From CAZXEJ01 sp964639895 (GTDB taxonomy: Bacteria; Desulfobacterota_D; UBA1144; Nemesobacterales; JADFKM01), in NCBI GenBank assembly GCA_964639895.1, contig CAZXEJ010000031.1:1-27421 (forward strand): 27,421 bases of DNA, read 5' to 3'. The notes below the pieces were generated by a model. The model saw only the letters and a list, made by a program, of their open reading frames with translations. It was not told the DNA's origin and did not search any database. Of the stretch, positions 1 to 7,547 are shown piece by piece. The position numbers and the translations under genes were made by a program. Within the stretch, counting starts at the first letter, position 1; each line of letters opens with the position of its first letter.

Positions 1-16
1 GGGCCGGCCGGCGCAG

Positions 17-32
17 CCCCCCCCCCCCCCCC
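17..32. repeat. Homopolymer of 16 C
   Basis: An uninterrupted run of 16 C on the plus strand (G on the strand that encodes the pilin), flanked by GCAG and GCTGC, so the flanks could pair around it. Runs this long are prone to slippage. It lies about 80 bp downstream of the pilin stop codon, near the window edge. A sequencing or assembly error cannot be excluded. Confidence 0.85.
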
Positions 33-86
33 GCTGCGGGCCCCCCGCGCCCGGACCTCTCCCGGCCTATCCACGGCTCCGGTCCA

Positions 87-96
87 CCCCCCCCCC
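87..96. repeat. Homopolymer of 10 C
   Basis: A second run of C, 16 bp beyond the pilin stop codon on the transcribed side. Together with the longer run at 17-32 it makes the segment after the pilin gene low in complexity. I cannot assign a gene to positions 1-111. A GTG at 101-103 (minus) opens a frame through both runs to the window edge, but nothing else supports it. Confidence 0.85.
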
Positions 97-111
97 GCAG
101 CACCTACCGCC

Positions 112-828
112 TCAGGGTACGTGCGGTATCCACACCTGGTTCCAGCCGGCTACGAACGTCGACCAGTCGTCCAGATGGCCCGACAACTCGTAGGACATCC
201 TCGCCGTGCTGTCCTTCTCGAGTACGCTCATGCCGCTGTCGGCAAACATCTCTGGCGTCTTTACGGCGTAGGTGACGTCTATGGTCAGCGTGGTGGGCGT
301 GGTAGTGGTATCGATCTGAGTGCTCGAGCGCCGCACAACGTAGAGAGGCGTGCCGCCGGCTGCGACGATGGCCGCGGCGTCGTTCTCGCACTCGCCCACG
401 GTGGTTCTGTACCGTACGAGCGAGGGATCGAAGTCGGCCGCGTCGACCGCCGCGCACACGGTCGACACGTTGCCGTCCGTGACGGAGTTCGTCACGCGCG
501 TAAAAGGGTTGCAGGGACAGCTCGAACAGGGATCCGAACACGGAGGCTTGGAGCACGAAGTGGGAGCGGAACCGTCGCAGTAGGAGGTGTCGGTCTGCCT
601 GCCGGCCTGGGCGTCCAGGTACACGATGGAGTTGAGCATGTGGATGCGCTTTAGCTCCCCGAGATCCCTGTCGCTCAGATACTGAAGCAGGTTGGCGCCC
701 TCCGTGCCGCGCGCCGCAAGCTGGTGGCGTTTGAAGGCGAGATACCCCATCTGCGCCGTGGCGAGAAAGCCGATGGCCATGATCAACGTGGCCACGAGTA
801 CCTCGAGCAGGGTGAATCCACGCTCCAT
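112..828 (-). CDS. PilV-like type IV prepilin, cysteine-rich
   Basis: A 238-residue minor pilin or pseudopilin. It begins MERGFTLLEVLVATLIMA, a class III prepilin signal: a short charged leader, cleavage after Gly4, a new N-terminal Phe, Glu at mature position 5, and a hydrophobic helix to about residue 30. Prepilin peptidase should cut and methylate it, and it would join a type IV pilus or type II secretion pseudopilus in the envelope. An unusual segment holds six Cys in 23 residues (84, 92, 97, 101, 104, 106), with two more at 125 and 147. The start chosen is the ATG just before the signal, although its AGAGG is almost adjacent. An in-frame ATG at 885 would give a longer leader, but it sits only about 3 nt after the predicted sigma-54 transcript start. 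The assignment to PilV rather than another minor pilin rests on the N-terminus and length only. Confidence 0.82.
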   Translation of the reverse strand: MERGFTLLEVLVATLIMAIGFLATAQMGYLAFKRHQLAARGTEGANLLQYLSDRDLGELKRIHMLNSIVYLDAQAGRQTDTSYCDGSAPTSCSKPPCSDPCSSCPCNPFTRVTNSVTDGNVSTVCAAVDAADFDPSLVRYRTTVGECENDAAAIVAAGGTPLYVVRRSSTQIDTTTTPTTLTIDVTYAVKTPEMFADSGMSVLEKDSTARMSYELSGHLDDWSTFVAGWNQVWIPHVP

Positions 829-899
829 CCTCTGTGGCCTGAAGTAGTGCGAGGGCTCTTGTAAACGATCCAGCGCGTGCGCCATCAAATCAACTTGTG

Positions 900-914
900 G
901 CAATATGCATGCCA
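900..914 (-). promoter_or_regulatory. Candidate sigma-54 (RpoN) promoter for the pilin gene
   Basis: Read on the minus strand, the sequence is TGGCATG-CATA-TTGC. This fits the sigma-54 consensus TGGCACG-N4-TTGC with one mismatch, and the GG-to-GC distance is exact. It predicts a transcript start near 888 and a leader of about 60 nt before the ATG at 828. Pilin genes in several proteobacteria use sigma-54 with a PilR-type activator, so the context fits. The same bases form an 8-bp perfect inverted repeat (895-902 and 910-917), which is an alternative explanation for the pattern. Confidence 0.55.
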
Positions 915-1119
915 CAACGGCAAGCGACGCAACTAGCTGGAACAGCAGAACTTTTGCCGAGGTCGGCCGATCGGATGTGCAGTCCTGCAACCCTTGGTGT
1001 GAAGCCTCTTGCACAGCGCGCGCAACCACACCACACCGGGCCCAAACCGCGCGCGGCGGGGCGCTCCATCCCCCACCCAAGCTCCCCCGACGGGGCGCGG
1101 GCGGGTGTGAGCCACGCCG

Positions 1120-2655
1120 TTACTCCTCGTGGCGGGGAAAGAGGCTACGGCCCTTGGTCACCCTTTGTCCCGGGCGTACGTCGCGCCACCGGGAGAGAGA
1201 GGCGAATCCCGCGTCCTCGAGCCGCCCTTCCATTCCCAGGCGCCGCCATATCTCGGCCGCCGCCTCGGGGATGAAGGGAGCCGAGAGCAACGCTATCGCC
1301 CGCAGCGCCGCAGCAAGCGTATAGAGCACGGCGTCCAGCCGCTCGCGCCGGCCCTCCTTCCTCAACGTCCAAGGGGCCGCTTCGTCGACGTACCTGTTTA
1401 CGAAGCCTATGTAGTCCCACAACGCGGCCAGCGCCTTGTGAAACGCCACGTCGTCCATGGCTCGGCTCATCTCGCGCCACGCCTCCGCGGCCCGGGCGGC
1501 CACGGCCTCGTCCACCGCCTCGAGCGGGCCGGGCTCGGGCACTGCGCCGCCGCAGTAGCGCTCGATCATCCCCAGCGTGCGGCTCACCAGGTTGCCGAGG
1601 CCGTTTGCGAGCTCCCCGTTGGCGCGCTGCACGAGCGCCCTGCGCGAGAAGTCCCCGTCCTGGCCGAAGGGGATCTCCCTCAGCAGGAAGTACCGCAACA
1701 CGTCGGAGCCGAACTCATCGACCACGGCGTAGGGATCGACCACGTTGCCCAGCGACTTGGACATCTTCTCCCCCTCGACCGTCCACCAGCCGTGTGCGAA
1801 CACCGTGCGCGGCGGCTCCAAGCCGGCCGACATGAGGAAGGCGGGCCAGTAGACGGCATGGAAGCGCAGGATGTCCTTGCCGACGAAATGGATGTCGCAG
1901 GGCCAGAGGGAACGGAACCTCTGCTCGTCGTGGGGGAATCCGGCTGCCGTAAGGTAGTTGGTCAGGGCGTCGAACCAGACGTAGAAGACGTGCTTCTCGT
2001 CGCCCGGCACGGGGATGCCCCAGGAAAAGGAGGTGCGGCTTATGCTGAGGTCACGCAGTCCCCCCTCTACGAATCGGACGACCTCGTTCATCCTGACGCG
2101 GGGCCTCACGAAGTCGGGGTTGCGGCGGTAGTGATCGAGCAGGGCGTCGCGATAACGCGAGAGGCGGAAGAAGTAGCTCTCCTCCTGGACCCACTGAAGC
2201 TCCGGCTTCCGCTCCTCCGGCATTGCCCTTATCTCCTCGAGCTGGGTCTCGGTGACGAACGATTCGTCCCTGACGTTGTACCATCCCTCGTAGCGGCCCA
2301 GGTAGACGTCGCCACGGGCCGACACCCTGCGGTAGAGCTCCTCGACGGCTCGGTGGTGGCGCTCCTCGGTGGTGCGGATGAAGTCGGAGTTGGATATGCC
2401 GAGCACCTCCCACAGGCGGCGAAACCGCACGACCACCCGGTCGGCCAGCTCCCGCGGAGTAAGGCCCGCCTTGCGGGCCGCGTTCTCTATCTTTTGGCCG
2501 TGCTCGTCGGTACCGGTGAGGAAGAACACCTCCTCTCCGGCGAGCCTCCTCATGCGGGCCACCGTATCGGCCGCCACCGTGGTGTAGGCGTGTCCGAGGT
2601 GGGGCACATCGTTTACGTAGTAGATGGGGGTGGTGACGTAGAACGTGCTTCCCAT
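1120..2655 (-). CDS. metG: Methionyl-tRNA synthetase
   Basis: A class I aminoacyl-tRNA synthetase that charges tRNA-Met with methionine in the cytoplasm, 511 residues. The HIGH motif is HLGH (residues 19-22), the KMSKS loop is KMSKS (297-301), and the helical anticodon-binding domain follows. The connective peptide has GWYNVRDESF where zinc-binding family members have cysteines (GWYC..CE), so this copy is of the type without zinc ligands. It stops after the anticodon-binding domain and has no C-terminal EMAP-like tRNA-binding domain, which is normal for the short bacterial form. The ATG at 2655 is preferred over an upstream TTG because GGAGG lies 11 nt before it and the family begins here. 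It is transcribed toward the pilin gene, but 291 bp and a separate promoter lie between them. Confidence 0.96.
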   Translation of the reverse strand: MGSTFYVTTPIYYVNDVPHLGHAYTTVAADTVARMRRLAGEEVFFLTGTDEHGQKIENAARKAGLTPRELADRVVVRFRRLWEVLGISNSDFIRTTEERHHRAVEELYRRVSARGDVYLGRYEGWYNVRDESFVTETQLEEIRAMPEERKPELQWVQEESYFFRLSRYRDALLDHYRRNPDFVRPRVRMNEVVRFVEGGLRDLSISRTSFSWGIPVPGDEKHVFYVWFDALTNYLTAAGFPHDEQRFRSLWPCDIHFVGKDILRFHAVYWPAFLMSAGLEPPRTVFAHGWWTVEGEKMSKSLGNVVDPYAVVDEFGSDVLRYFLLREIPFGQDGDFSRRALVQRANGELANGLGNLVSRTLGMIERYCGGAVPEPGPLEAVDEAVAARAAEAWREMSRAMDDVAFHKALAALWDYIGFVNRYVDEAAPWTLRKEGRRERLDAVLYTLAAALRAIALLSAPFIPEAAAEIWRRLGMEGRLEDAGFASLSRWRDVRPGQRVTKGRSLFPRHEE

Positions 2656-2690
2656 CGGGCAAGGAACCTCCGGTGCGTTACAGGACAACT

Positions 2691-2718
2691 ATTCTACACA
2701 ACCCGGGCCGCGTTGTAA
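2691..2718 (-). promoter_or_regulatory. Possible sigma-70 promoter for metG
   Basis: On the minus strand, TTACAA (2718-2713), a 16-bp spacer and TAGAAT (2696-2691). The -10 box is good and the -35 box is poor. The predicted transcript start near 2684 gives a leader of about 29 nt carrying the GGAGG. Confidence 0.35.
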
Positions 2719-3752
2719 CCGAGCTGCGACCCAAGGCACCGTCCCACCGGGGGCAACGCACGCCGATCGCCGCCTTGGAAAAACACCTACCTCGAGGAGG
2801 CGGCGACCTGAGAACGGCCGCACGGAAGCGGCGTCCCACAGGGGCAAGCGCGGCTCCCCGTCTAGGGGCGCTACGAACCTCACCGCGCGCCCTTCCCCCC
2901 ATGTGTGTGCCGGAGCGCCGCTCGACCGACCCTCGTCGTCGCGGCCGGCCATGCAAGGCCCACGCCTAGCCTGATGCAGGTGCGCGTGAAGGCGAACCCG
3001 TCCCATCCAGCCACCCCACCACGGCAAAGCCCGAGGGGGATCGAACGAGAGGCCGTAGCAGCGGCAATTGCAGTAGCTGAACCACGCTACGCGCCCAAGC
3101 ACCGTGGCCCCCCTTCTACCTCCGGCGAGGGAACAGGGGCTAAAGGCGCTGTCCACCCCCTCTGGCTCCACCCCACACGGCCGAGGGACTCGGGGCTCTA
3201 TCGATGTCCGAACGCGCAGCCGCCCCCCCCTGCTCCCCCACAACGAAACCGACCGCACTTACCGCGCGCAAACGACCACACACTCGACCGCTCCGTACCC
3301 CTGCACATGCAACCGTCTCACCCCCACACACGGGGGGCTCAAACCACGGCCCGAGGAAGACGCCTGCAGCCGCGGGCACGGGACAGGGGAGACGGCAACC
3401 TGCCCACACCGCACCGTGGGTGGGAAGGACCGCTCCCGCGGCTTCCCCCCTGGATCCGCCGCTCGGGGTCTCATTCGACGTCTCCTGCCACCGCCACCTC
3501 ACGGCTCGCGAAGCGCCCCACTGGCGCTGGAGCAGGGGCCTCTGGAAATGGGAGGAATGTCTACGGGAAAGCGGCCGCCCGGCTCCGTGTGCAGTGATGC
3601 TCGTAAGGCCGCGTAGTAGTACATAATAAGAAGAGCCGTACAAACCATTCTCCCACGAGTAAGCGGGCACGGGCCTGCGGAGAAGGCATGCGTGGGTGGC
3701 GTAAGGGAGAACGGCCTGCCTCGAGAGGGCGGAGGCAAGAGGTGCGCAGTAC
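2697..3752. other. Long spacer with no recognisable gene
   Basis: About 1.06 kb between the metG promoter and the TonB-like gene. The plus strand is rich in C and A; bases 3241-3300, for example, are 28 C, 17 A, 10 G and 5 T. Open frames of 70-230 codons run through it on both strands. They are Pro/Arg/Gly-rich, overlap each other, have no family motif and lack convincing ribosome binding sites, so I treat them as by-products of high GC. Positions 3610-3650 are richer in A/T. No tRNA or other known RNA could be recognised. An undetected non-coding RNA is possible. Confidence 0.6.
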
Positions 3753-4499
3753 TCAACGGCCGCCGAGGCTTACGCTCGAGAGGACGGCGTGCTTTACCAG
3801 CGGCGACAGTATCTCCAGCCTTAGCTGCTCGAACGAGGGCTCGGAGCTGCGTTCCTGGCCCGAGGCGCGTGGCGTCCCCTCTTCCCACCAGTTCTCGAGC
3901 ACGTAGGAGAACCTCATCCGCACCTTCAAACCCCTAACCCCCCAGTCGTCGGGCATCTCGCCGAACGGGGCGGCGTCGCGGACGGCACGTACGGCCTCGG
4001 CGTCGAGATCGGCGTAGGCGGAGGATTCCAGGACATCCACCCCCTCGACCACCCCGGCCCGCGAGAGGGTGACGAGGAGGGTGACATCGCCCCACCGCCC
4101 CTCGACACGCGCCTCGGGTGGATAGCGCCACTCCAGCTCCACCGACCGCTTGAGGCGGGCGAGATAGGGGAAGTACTTGAGGTCGCCGTTCGCAAGCTCC
4201 ACATAAGGGTAGCCCGCCCTTGAGCGGGCTCCGCCGCGCCCGTCTTCGGCCTCACCCGAAGCCGAGCGTGGTGTGGTTTCACCGGGGGGACGGCCCAGGT
4301 CGGAGGGGGCCAGCGAACCGAGACCACGATAGTAGGACAGCGGCTTCTCCTCTCCACCGGCGTAGGGGCCTCCATCGCCGGCCGTTTCGCCAGAGGCGTG
4401 GCCACGGGGATCGGGCTCGGCGGCAGTCCGGGAAAGGGGCAGGCGGCCCAGAGCGAGGAACAGCAGCAGAATCAGCGAAGCAAGTAGAAACGGCCTCAT
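3753..4499 (-). CDS. TonB C-terminal domain protein (energy transducer type)
   Basis: 248 residues. The N-terminus (MRPFLLASLILLLFLALG) is one hydrophobic segment, a membrane anchor or signal peptide. A low-complexity Gly/Pro/Asp-rich linker follows to about residue 125. The last part is a TonB-like domain: YFPYLARLKRSVELEW, YPPEA, and then a V.V..S.YADLDAEAV segment leading to MRFSYVLE. In the TonB family this domain spans the periplasm and contacts outer membrane receptors or Tol-type partners. The linker lacks the long Pro-Lys/Pro-Glu repeats of classical TonB, and no exbB/exbD is nearby, so it may be a TonB paralogue or a TolA-like protein. It lies 103 bp downstream of the antiporter gene on the same strand. 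The start is the only ATG before the hydrophobic segment. Confidence 0.75.
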   Translation of the reverse strand: MRPFLLASLILLLFLALGRLPLSRTAAEPDPRGHASGETAGDGGPYAGGEEKPLSYYRGLGSLAPSDLGRPPGETTPRSASGEAEDGRGGARSRAGYPYVELANGDLKYFPYLARLKRSVELEWRYPPEARVEGRWGDVTLLVTLSRAGVVEGVDVLESSAYADLDAEAVRAVRDAAPFGEMPDDWGVRGLKVRMRFSYVLENWWEEGTPRASGQERSSEPSFEQLRLEILSPLVKHAVLSSVSLGGR

Positions 4500-4602
4500 C
4501 TCTTGCGGCTAGGAATGAGCAGTCGATCGAACGACGATGGTCTCCCTATATATAAACCATTTTCCGACGGCTGTCGAGAGCCGCCCGCGCGCACAAGCCG
4601 GC

Positions 4603-5580
4603 TTACAGCAGGCCCGCCGTTTTGCCCAGAAAAAACAAGTAGAACAGCAGGAACAGCCATCCCTCCCAGTTTCTCACCTCGTTGTCGTGTACGACCATGG
4701 CGTAGATCAGCGTCACCACCACCATGAGCGGCAGCGCGAACTCCAAAATGGAGTGGGGCACCACGATGGTGCCCACTAGGCCCGGTATCCCCATGACGGC
4801 CAGGGAATTGAATATGTTCGAGCCGAGCACGTTTCCGATGACCAGCTCCGGCCTGCCCTTGCGAGTGGCCGAGAGGGAGACGGTGAGTTCGGGCAACGAG
4901 GTCCCCACGGCCACGGCCGTAAGGGCTATGATCTCGGTACCGATGTTGAGCATCTTCGATATCTTTACCACGGACAGGACGGTGTACTTGGCGCCCACGT
5001 ATATCAGGACGCAGCTCACCAGAAGACCGACCGGGGTCTTCCACCCGAGTCCCCTGCGAGTGGGACGTCCCTCGGACGCCCCCGGCGGGTCGTCAGCCGC
5101 ACCCACGGCGTGTGTCTCGAACTCCTTCTCGACCAACACGCTGTAGGTCATGTAGAGCACGAACCCCACCACGCAGACGAGTGCCTCGCCGCGTGTGAAC
5201 GTGCCGTCCCACACCATCAAGGCCGACAGGGCGGCCGCGCCCACGAACATGGGCAGGTCGACGCTCTTGAGCTCGTAGTCCGTCCTCAGGCGTCCCACAA
5301 CCACCGCCGCCACCCCCGCTATGAGACATATGTTGGCGATGTTCGAACCCACGACGTTGCCGAGCACGATCTCGGAATGGCCGTAGACGACGGCTACGAG
5401 CGAGGATATGAGCTCGGGCAGCGAGGTGCCTATGGCCACGATGGTGACCCCGATTATGAACTGGGGCAGCCCGAAATACGAGCCGGCCTCGAGGGCGGAA
5501 TCGATGAAGATGTCCGACGCCCACACCAAGGCGCCGAGGCTCACGACGAAGACGGCCGTCCAGATCGCTATGTCAGCCAT
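4603..5580 (-). CDS. yrbG: Calcium/sodium antiporter, CaCA family (YrbG-like)
   Basis: 325 residues, the same length as E. coli YrbG, with about ten predicted membrane helices in two inverted halves. Each half carries the alpha-repeat signature of the cation/Ca2+ exchanger superfamily: GTSLPELISS with GNVVGSNIANI in the first, and GTSLPELTVS with GNVLGSNIFN in the second. The Glu in each GTSLPE and the Asn/Ser residues in GN..GSN bind cations in this family. The protein should exchange Ca2+ (or another divalent cation) for Na+ or H+ across the inner membrane. The central loop (about residues 155-178) is hydrophilic and rich in Asp, Gly and Pro. The ATG start has no strong ribosome binding site. 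The TonB-like gene follows on the same strand and may be co-transcribed, but a functional link is not obvious. Confidence 0.93.
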   Translation of the reverse strand: MADIAIWTAVFVVSLGALVWASDIFIDSALEAGSYFGLPQFIIGVTIVAIGTSLPELISSLVAVVYGHSEIVLGNVVGSNIANICLIAGVAAVVVGRLRTDYELKSVDLPMFVGAAALSALMVWDGTFTRGEALVCVVGFVLYMTYSVLVEKEFETHAVGAADDPPGASEGRPTRRGLGWKTPVGLLVSCVLIYVGAKYTVLSVVKISKMLNIGTEIIALTAVAVGTSLPELTVSLSATRKGRPELVIGNVLGSNIFNSLAVMGIPGLVGTIVVPHSILEFALPLMVVVTLIYAMVVHDNEVRNWEGWLFLLFYLFFLGKTAGLL

Positions 5581-5787
5581 GGCGTCTCAGAAGCGAAAAA
5601 TATACCCAAAACCTCGCCGTCCCACGGGCATCCCGGCACCGCTCTGGGCGGGAGGCCGCCCCCCATCCCCCCGTCGGCCTGTGCCGCGATCCGCCCCCGC
5701 TTCGCACAGGCGTGCACGCCCTACGGACCGGCCGAGGGGCGGATGGAGCGGAAAGGCACCCCTCCGACGGTGCGGCCGGCACCGGTA

Positions 5788-6837
5788 CTATGACCTGAAA
5801 TGGGGGATTACATCCCGGCTCAGCACACGGTGGGAGTAAGTACGGTCGGGACTGAAGTCGCGCAGAATGAAGTGGTCCACCCCGGCCTCGACGTACTGCT
5901 CCATGCGGTCGAGGACCTGCTTCTTCGTACCGGCTATGACGAAGTCCATAACCACATCGCGGCTGTAGTAGCGCTGGCCCAGTTCCTTGAACTTCTCCAG
6001 CATCCTGCGGTCGTTGGGCATGATCTTCGTATACTGCAGGCCCCTGTATTTGGGGGCTATGCGGATGCCGTAGCCTCCCTCCTCGAGGAGCTCGGGCCAG
6101 ATGAGCGCATGCTTTATGGGCTCGAGCGTCGAGTAGGCATCGTCCTCGGTTTTGGCCACCGACAAGAACACGTAGATCGCCCTCTCGAGCGGCCCCAAAC
6201 TCTTGGGCCTGCGACGGGCGCCCTCGCGCACGGTATCGTACTTCTTGCGGAACAGATGGGGGGGCATGGAGTTGGTCACCCAACCGTCTCCGAGGCGGCC
6301 GGCCAGGCGGAGCGCACGGGGAGCCGTGGCTGCGATGTAAATGGGCACCCCCTTCTCCGAGACGGGCTTGATGCGAAGCTCGGCGCGGCGCAGCTTGTAG
6401 ATCTCTCCCTTGAAGGTGACGGGGCCTCCTTTCCAAAGGGCGCGCATTATCTTCACGCTCTCCTCGACCCTACGAAGGGGTCTGTCCCAGCTTATACCGT
6501 AGGGGTCGAGGTTCATCTTCTCCCCGTATCCCACGCACGCGAACACACGCCCGCCGGACAGCCGGTCGATGGTGGCCAGGCGGTGGGCGAAGACGGCTGG
6601 ATGCTGGCGGTGGGCGTCGCCTACGGCCCCCATGGCGATCGAGCGGGTCTTGACGGCGGCCGCCGTGATAACGCTCCATACCTCGGGCGTCTCACGCGGG
6701 GCCATGAAGACGACGTGATCCGGGAACCAGACGGAATCGAACCCACCCCTCTCGTAGCGTCGGGTGAGTTCGACCAGCTCAAGGGGGGAAACGCCGGGGA
6801 CGGGAGCGGTTATCCCGATCTTGACAGGCGTCGACAT
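5788..6837 (-). CDS. LLM-class flavin/F420-dependent oxidoreductase
   Basis: 349 residues forming a luciferase-like (beta/alpha)8 barrel. N-terminal KIGITAPVPGV, FDSVWFPDHV near residue 35, the FAHRLATIDRLSGGRV block and GYGEKMNLDPYG are typical of the group containing methylenetetrahydromethanopterin reductase (Mer) and F420-dependent dehydrogenases. Members transfer hydride between a substrate and reduced F420 or FMN in the cytoplasm. The substrate here cannot be told from sequence. I favour F420 because of the resemblance to Mer-type members, but no F420 biosynthesis gene is in view. A good ribosome binding site (GGGAGG, about 8 nt before the ATG) fixes the start, and a candidate promoter lies upstream. 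The gene is divergent from the DoxX gene across a 257-bp gap. Confidence 0.88.
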   Translation of the reverse strand: MSTPVKIGITAPVPGVSPLELVELTRRYERGGFDSVWFPDHVVFMAPRETPEVWSVITAAAVKTRSIAMGAVGDAHRQHPAVFAHRLATIDRLSGGRVFACVGYGEKMNLDPYGISWDRPLRRVEESVKIMRALWKGGPVTFKGEIYKLRRAELRIKPVSEKGVPIYIAATAPRALRLAGRLGDGWVTNSMPPHLFRKKYDTVREGARRRPKSLGPLERAIYVFLSVAKTEDDAYSTLEPIKHALIWPELLEEGGYGIRIAPKYRGLQYTKIMPNDRRMLEKFKELGQRYYSRDVVMDFVIAGTKKQVLDRMEQYVEAGVDHFILRDFSPDRTYSHRVLSRDVIPHFRS

Positions 6838-6874
6838 GGTACATCCTCCCTGTGTTGGGTAAAAAACAACCTCA

Positions 6875-6905
6875 ATTATATCATCTATGGAGGCGCAGTT
6901 GGCAA
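6875..6905 (-). promoter_or_regulatory. Sigma-70-like promoter for the LLM oxidoreductase
   Basis: On the minus strand, TTGCCA (6905-6900), a 19-bp spacer and a perfect TATAAT (6880-6875). The spacer is longer than the optimum of 17. The transcript would start near 6868, about 30 nt before the start codon, with the ribosome binding site inside the leader. Confidence 0.45.
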
Positions 6906-6970
6906 CCCGCCCCTTGCGGGCGCGCTATCCCGGAGCGGCTCCACACGCCCGCCGGACGAGGGGAGACGGA

Positions 6971-6999
6971 TTGAAACCCCCGTGGGGATCGTATAGAAT
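6971..6999 (+). promoter_or_regulatory. Sigma-70-like promoter for the DoxX gene
   Basis: TTGAAA (6971-6976), a 17-bp spacer and TAGAAT (6994-6999), a good match with ideal spacing. The transcript would start near 7006, leaving a leader of about 90 nt. The promoter lies back to back with the one serving the divergent oxidoreductase gene. Confidence 0.6.
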
Positions 7000-7094
7000 G
7001 GGTGTGAGCGCGCGCTAGAGGGAGACGAGGAGGCAGCGCCGCCGCAGCGCGGCCGTGGGTCGCACGCGTCCATCCGACCGCCGAGACCGCCCCT

Positions 7095-7547
7095 ATGTCG
7101 AGCACTTCAACCGCAGTGGGCCTCTTTTTCATAAGGGGGGTCACCTCCCTGCTCCTGATAGCCCTTCACGGGTGGTCCAAGCTCTCGGAGCCCGAGCGGT
7201 TCACGGGCTTTCTCGCCTCACGCGGAATCGCCCCCGCCGAGGGGCCGCTGCTCAAGCTCCTTGCCTATGCCGCCGTAAGCGCCGAGACGTTCTTCCCGCT
7301 CCTAGTGCTGGTAGGTCTCTACACGAGGTTCGCAGCCCTCATAGTCACCATCCACATGGGCGTGGCCATAGTGGCCTTCCACCTGGCCAAGAACAGCGAC
7401 CCCGTTGAAGTATGGGAGAAGGCCCTGCTCTATATGGTCGTATACGCATTCATCACCATCGCAGGCCCGGGCGGACTGTCTCTGGACGCCGTGTTCGAAA
7501 GGGGCAAAAAGAGAAGGAGAAGGGGGAGACAGAGGCTGCTGGGTTGA
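7095..7547 (+). CDS. DoxX family membrane protein
   Basis: 150 residues with four predicted membrane helices, the typical size and fold of the DoxX/SURF4-like family. Recognisable features are the first helix (FFIRGVTSLLLIALHGWSKL), the F.GFLASRGI segment, a second helix with ETFFPLLVLVGLYTRFAAL, and HMGVAIVAFHLAKN. The C-terminus is a basic tail (KKRRRRGRQR), presumably cytoplasmic. DoxX proteins sit in the inner membrane, and some work with quinone or thiol redox systems. The exact role is unknown here. The start ATG has no clear ribosome binding site despite a strong promoter upstream. It is divergent from the LLM oxidoreductase, so the two may share control. The next gene downstream is more than 1 kb away on the other strand. 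Confidence 0.85.
   Translation: MSSTSTAVGLFFIRGVTSLLLIALHGWSKLSEPERFTGFLASRGIAPAEGPLLKLLAYAAVSAETFFPLLVLVGLYTRFAALIVTIHMGVAIVAFHLAKNSDPVEVWEKALLYMVVYAFITIAGPGGLSLDAVFERGKKRRRRGRQRLLG

Noticed and set aside
1129..2718. 529-codon open frame on the plus strand
   Set aside because: It is antisense to metG, whose motifs are all intact.
3019..3110. tRNA-like pattern on the minus strand (GTTCGATC and a GTAGC/GCTAC hairpin)
   Set aside because: The T-arm stem does not pair, there is no acceptor stem, and no anticodon arm can be drawn.
2905..3597. 230-codon open frame in the first spacer
   Set aside because: Pro/Arg/Thr-rich, overlapped by frames on both strands, no ribosome binding site, no motif.
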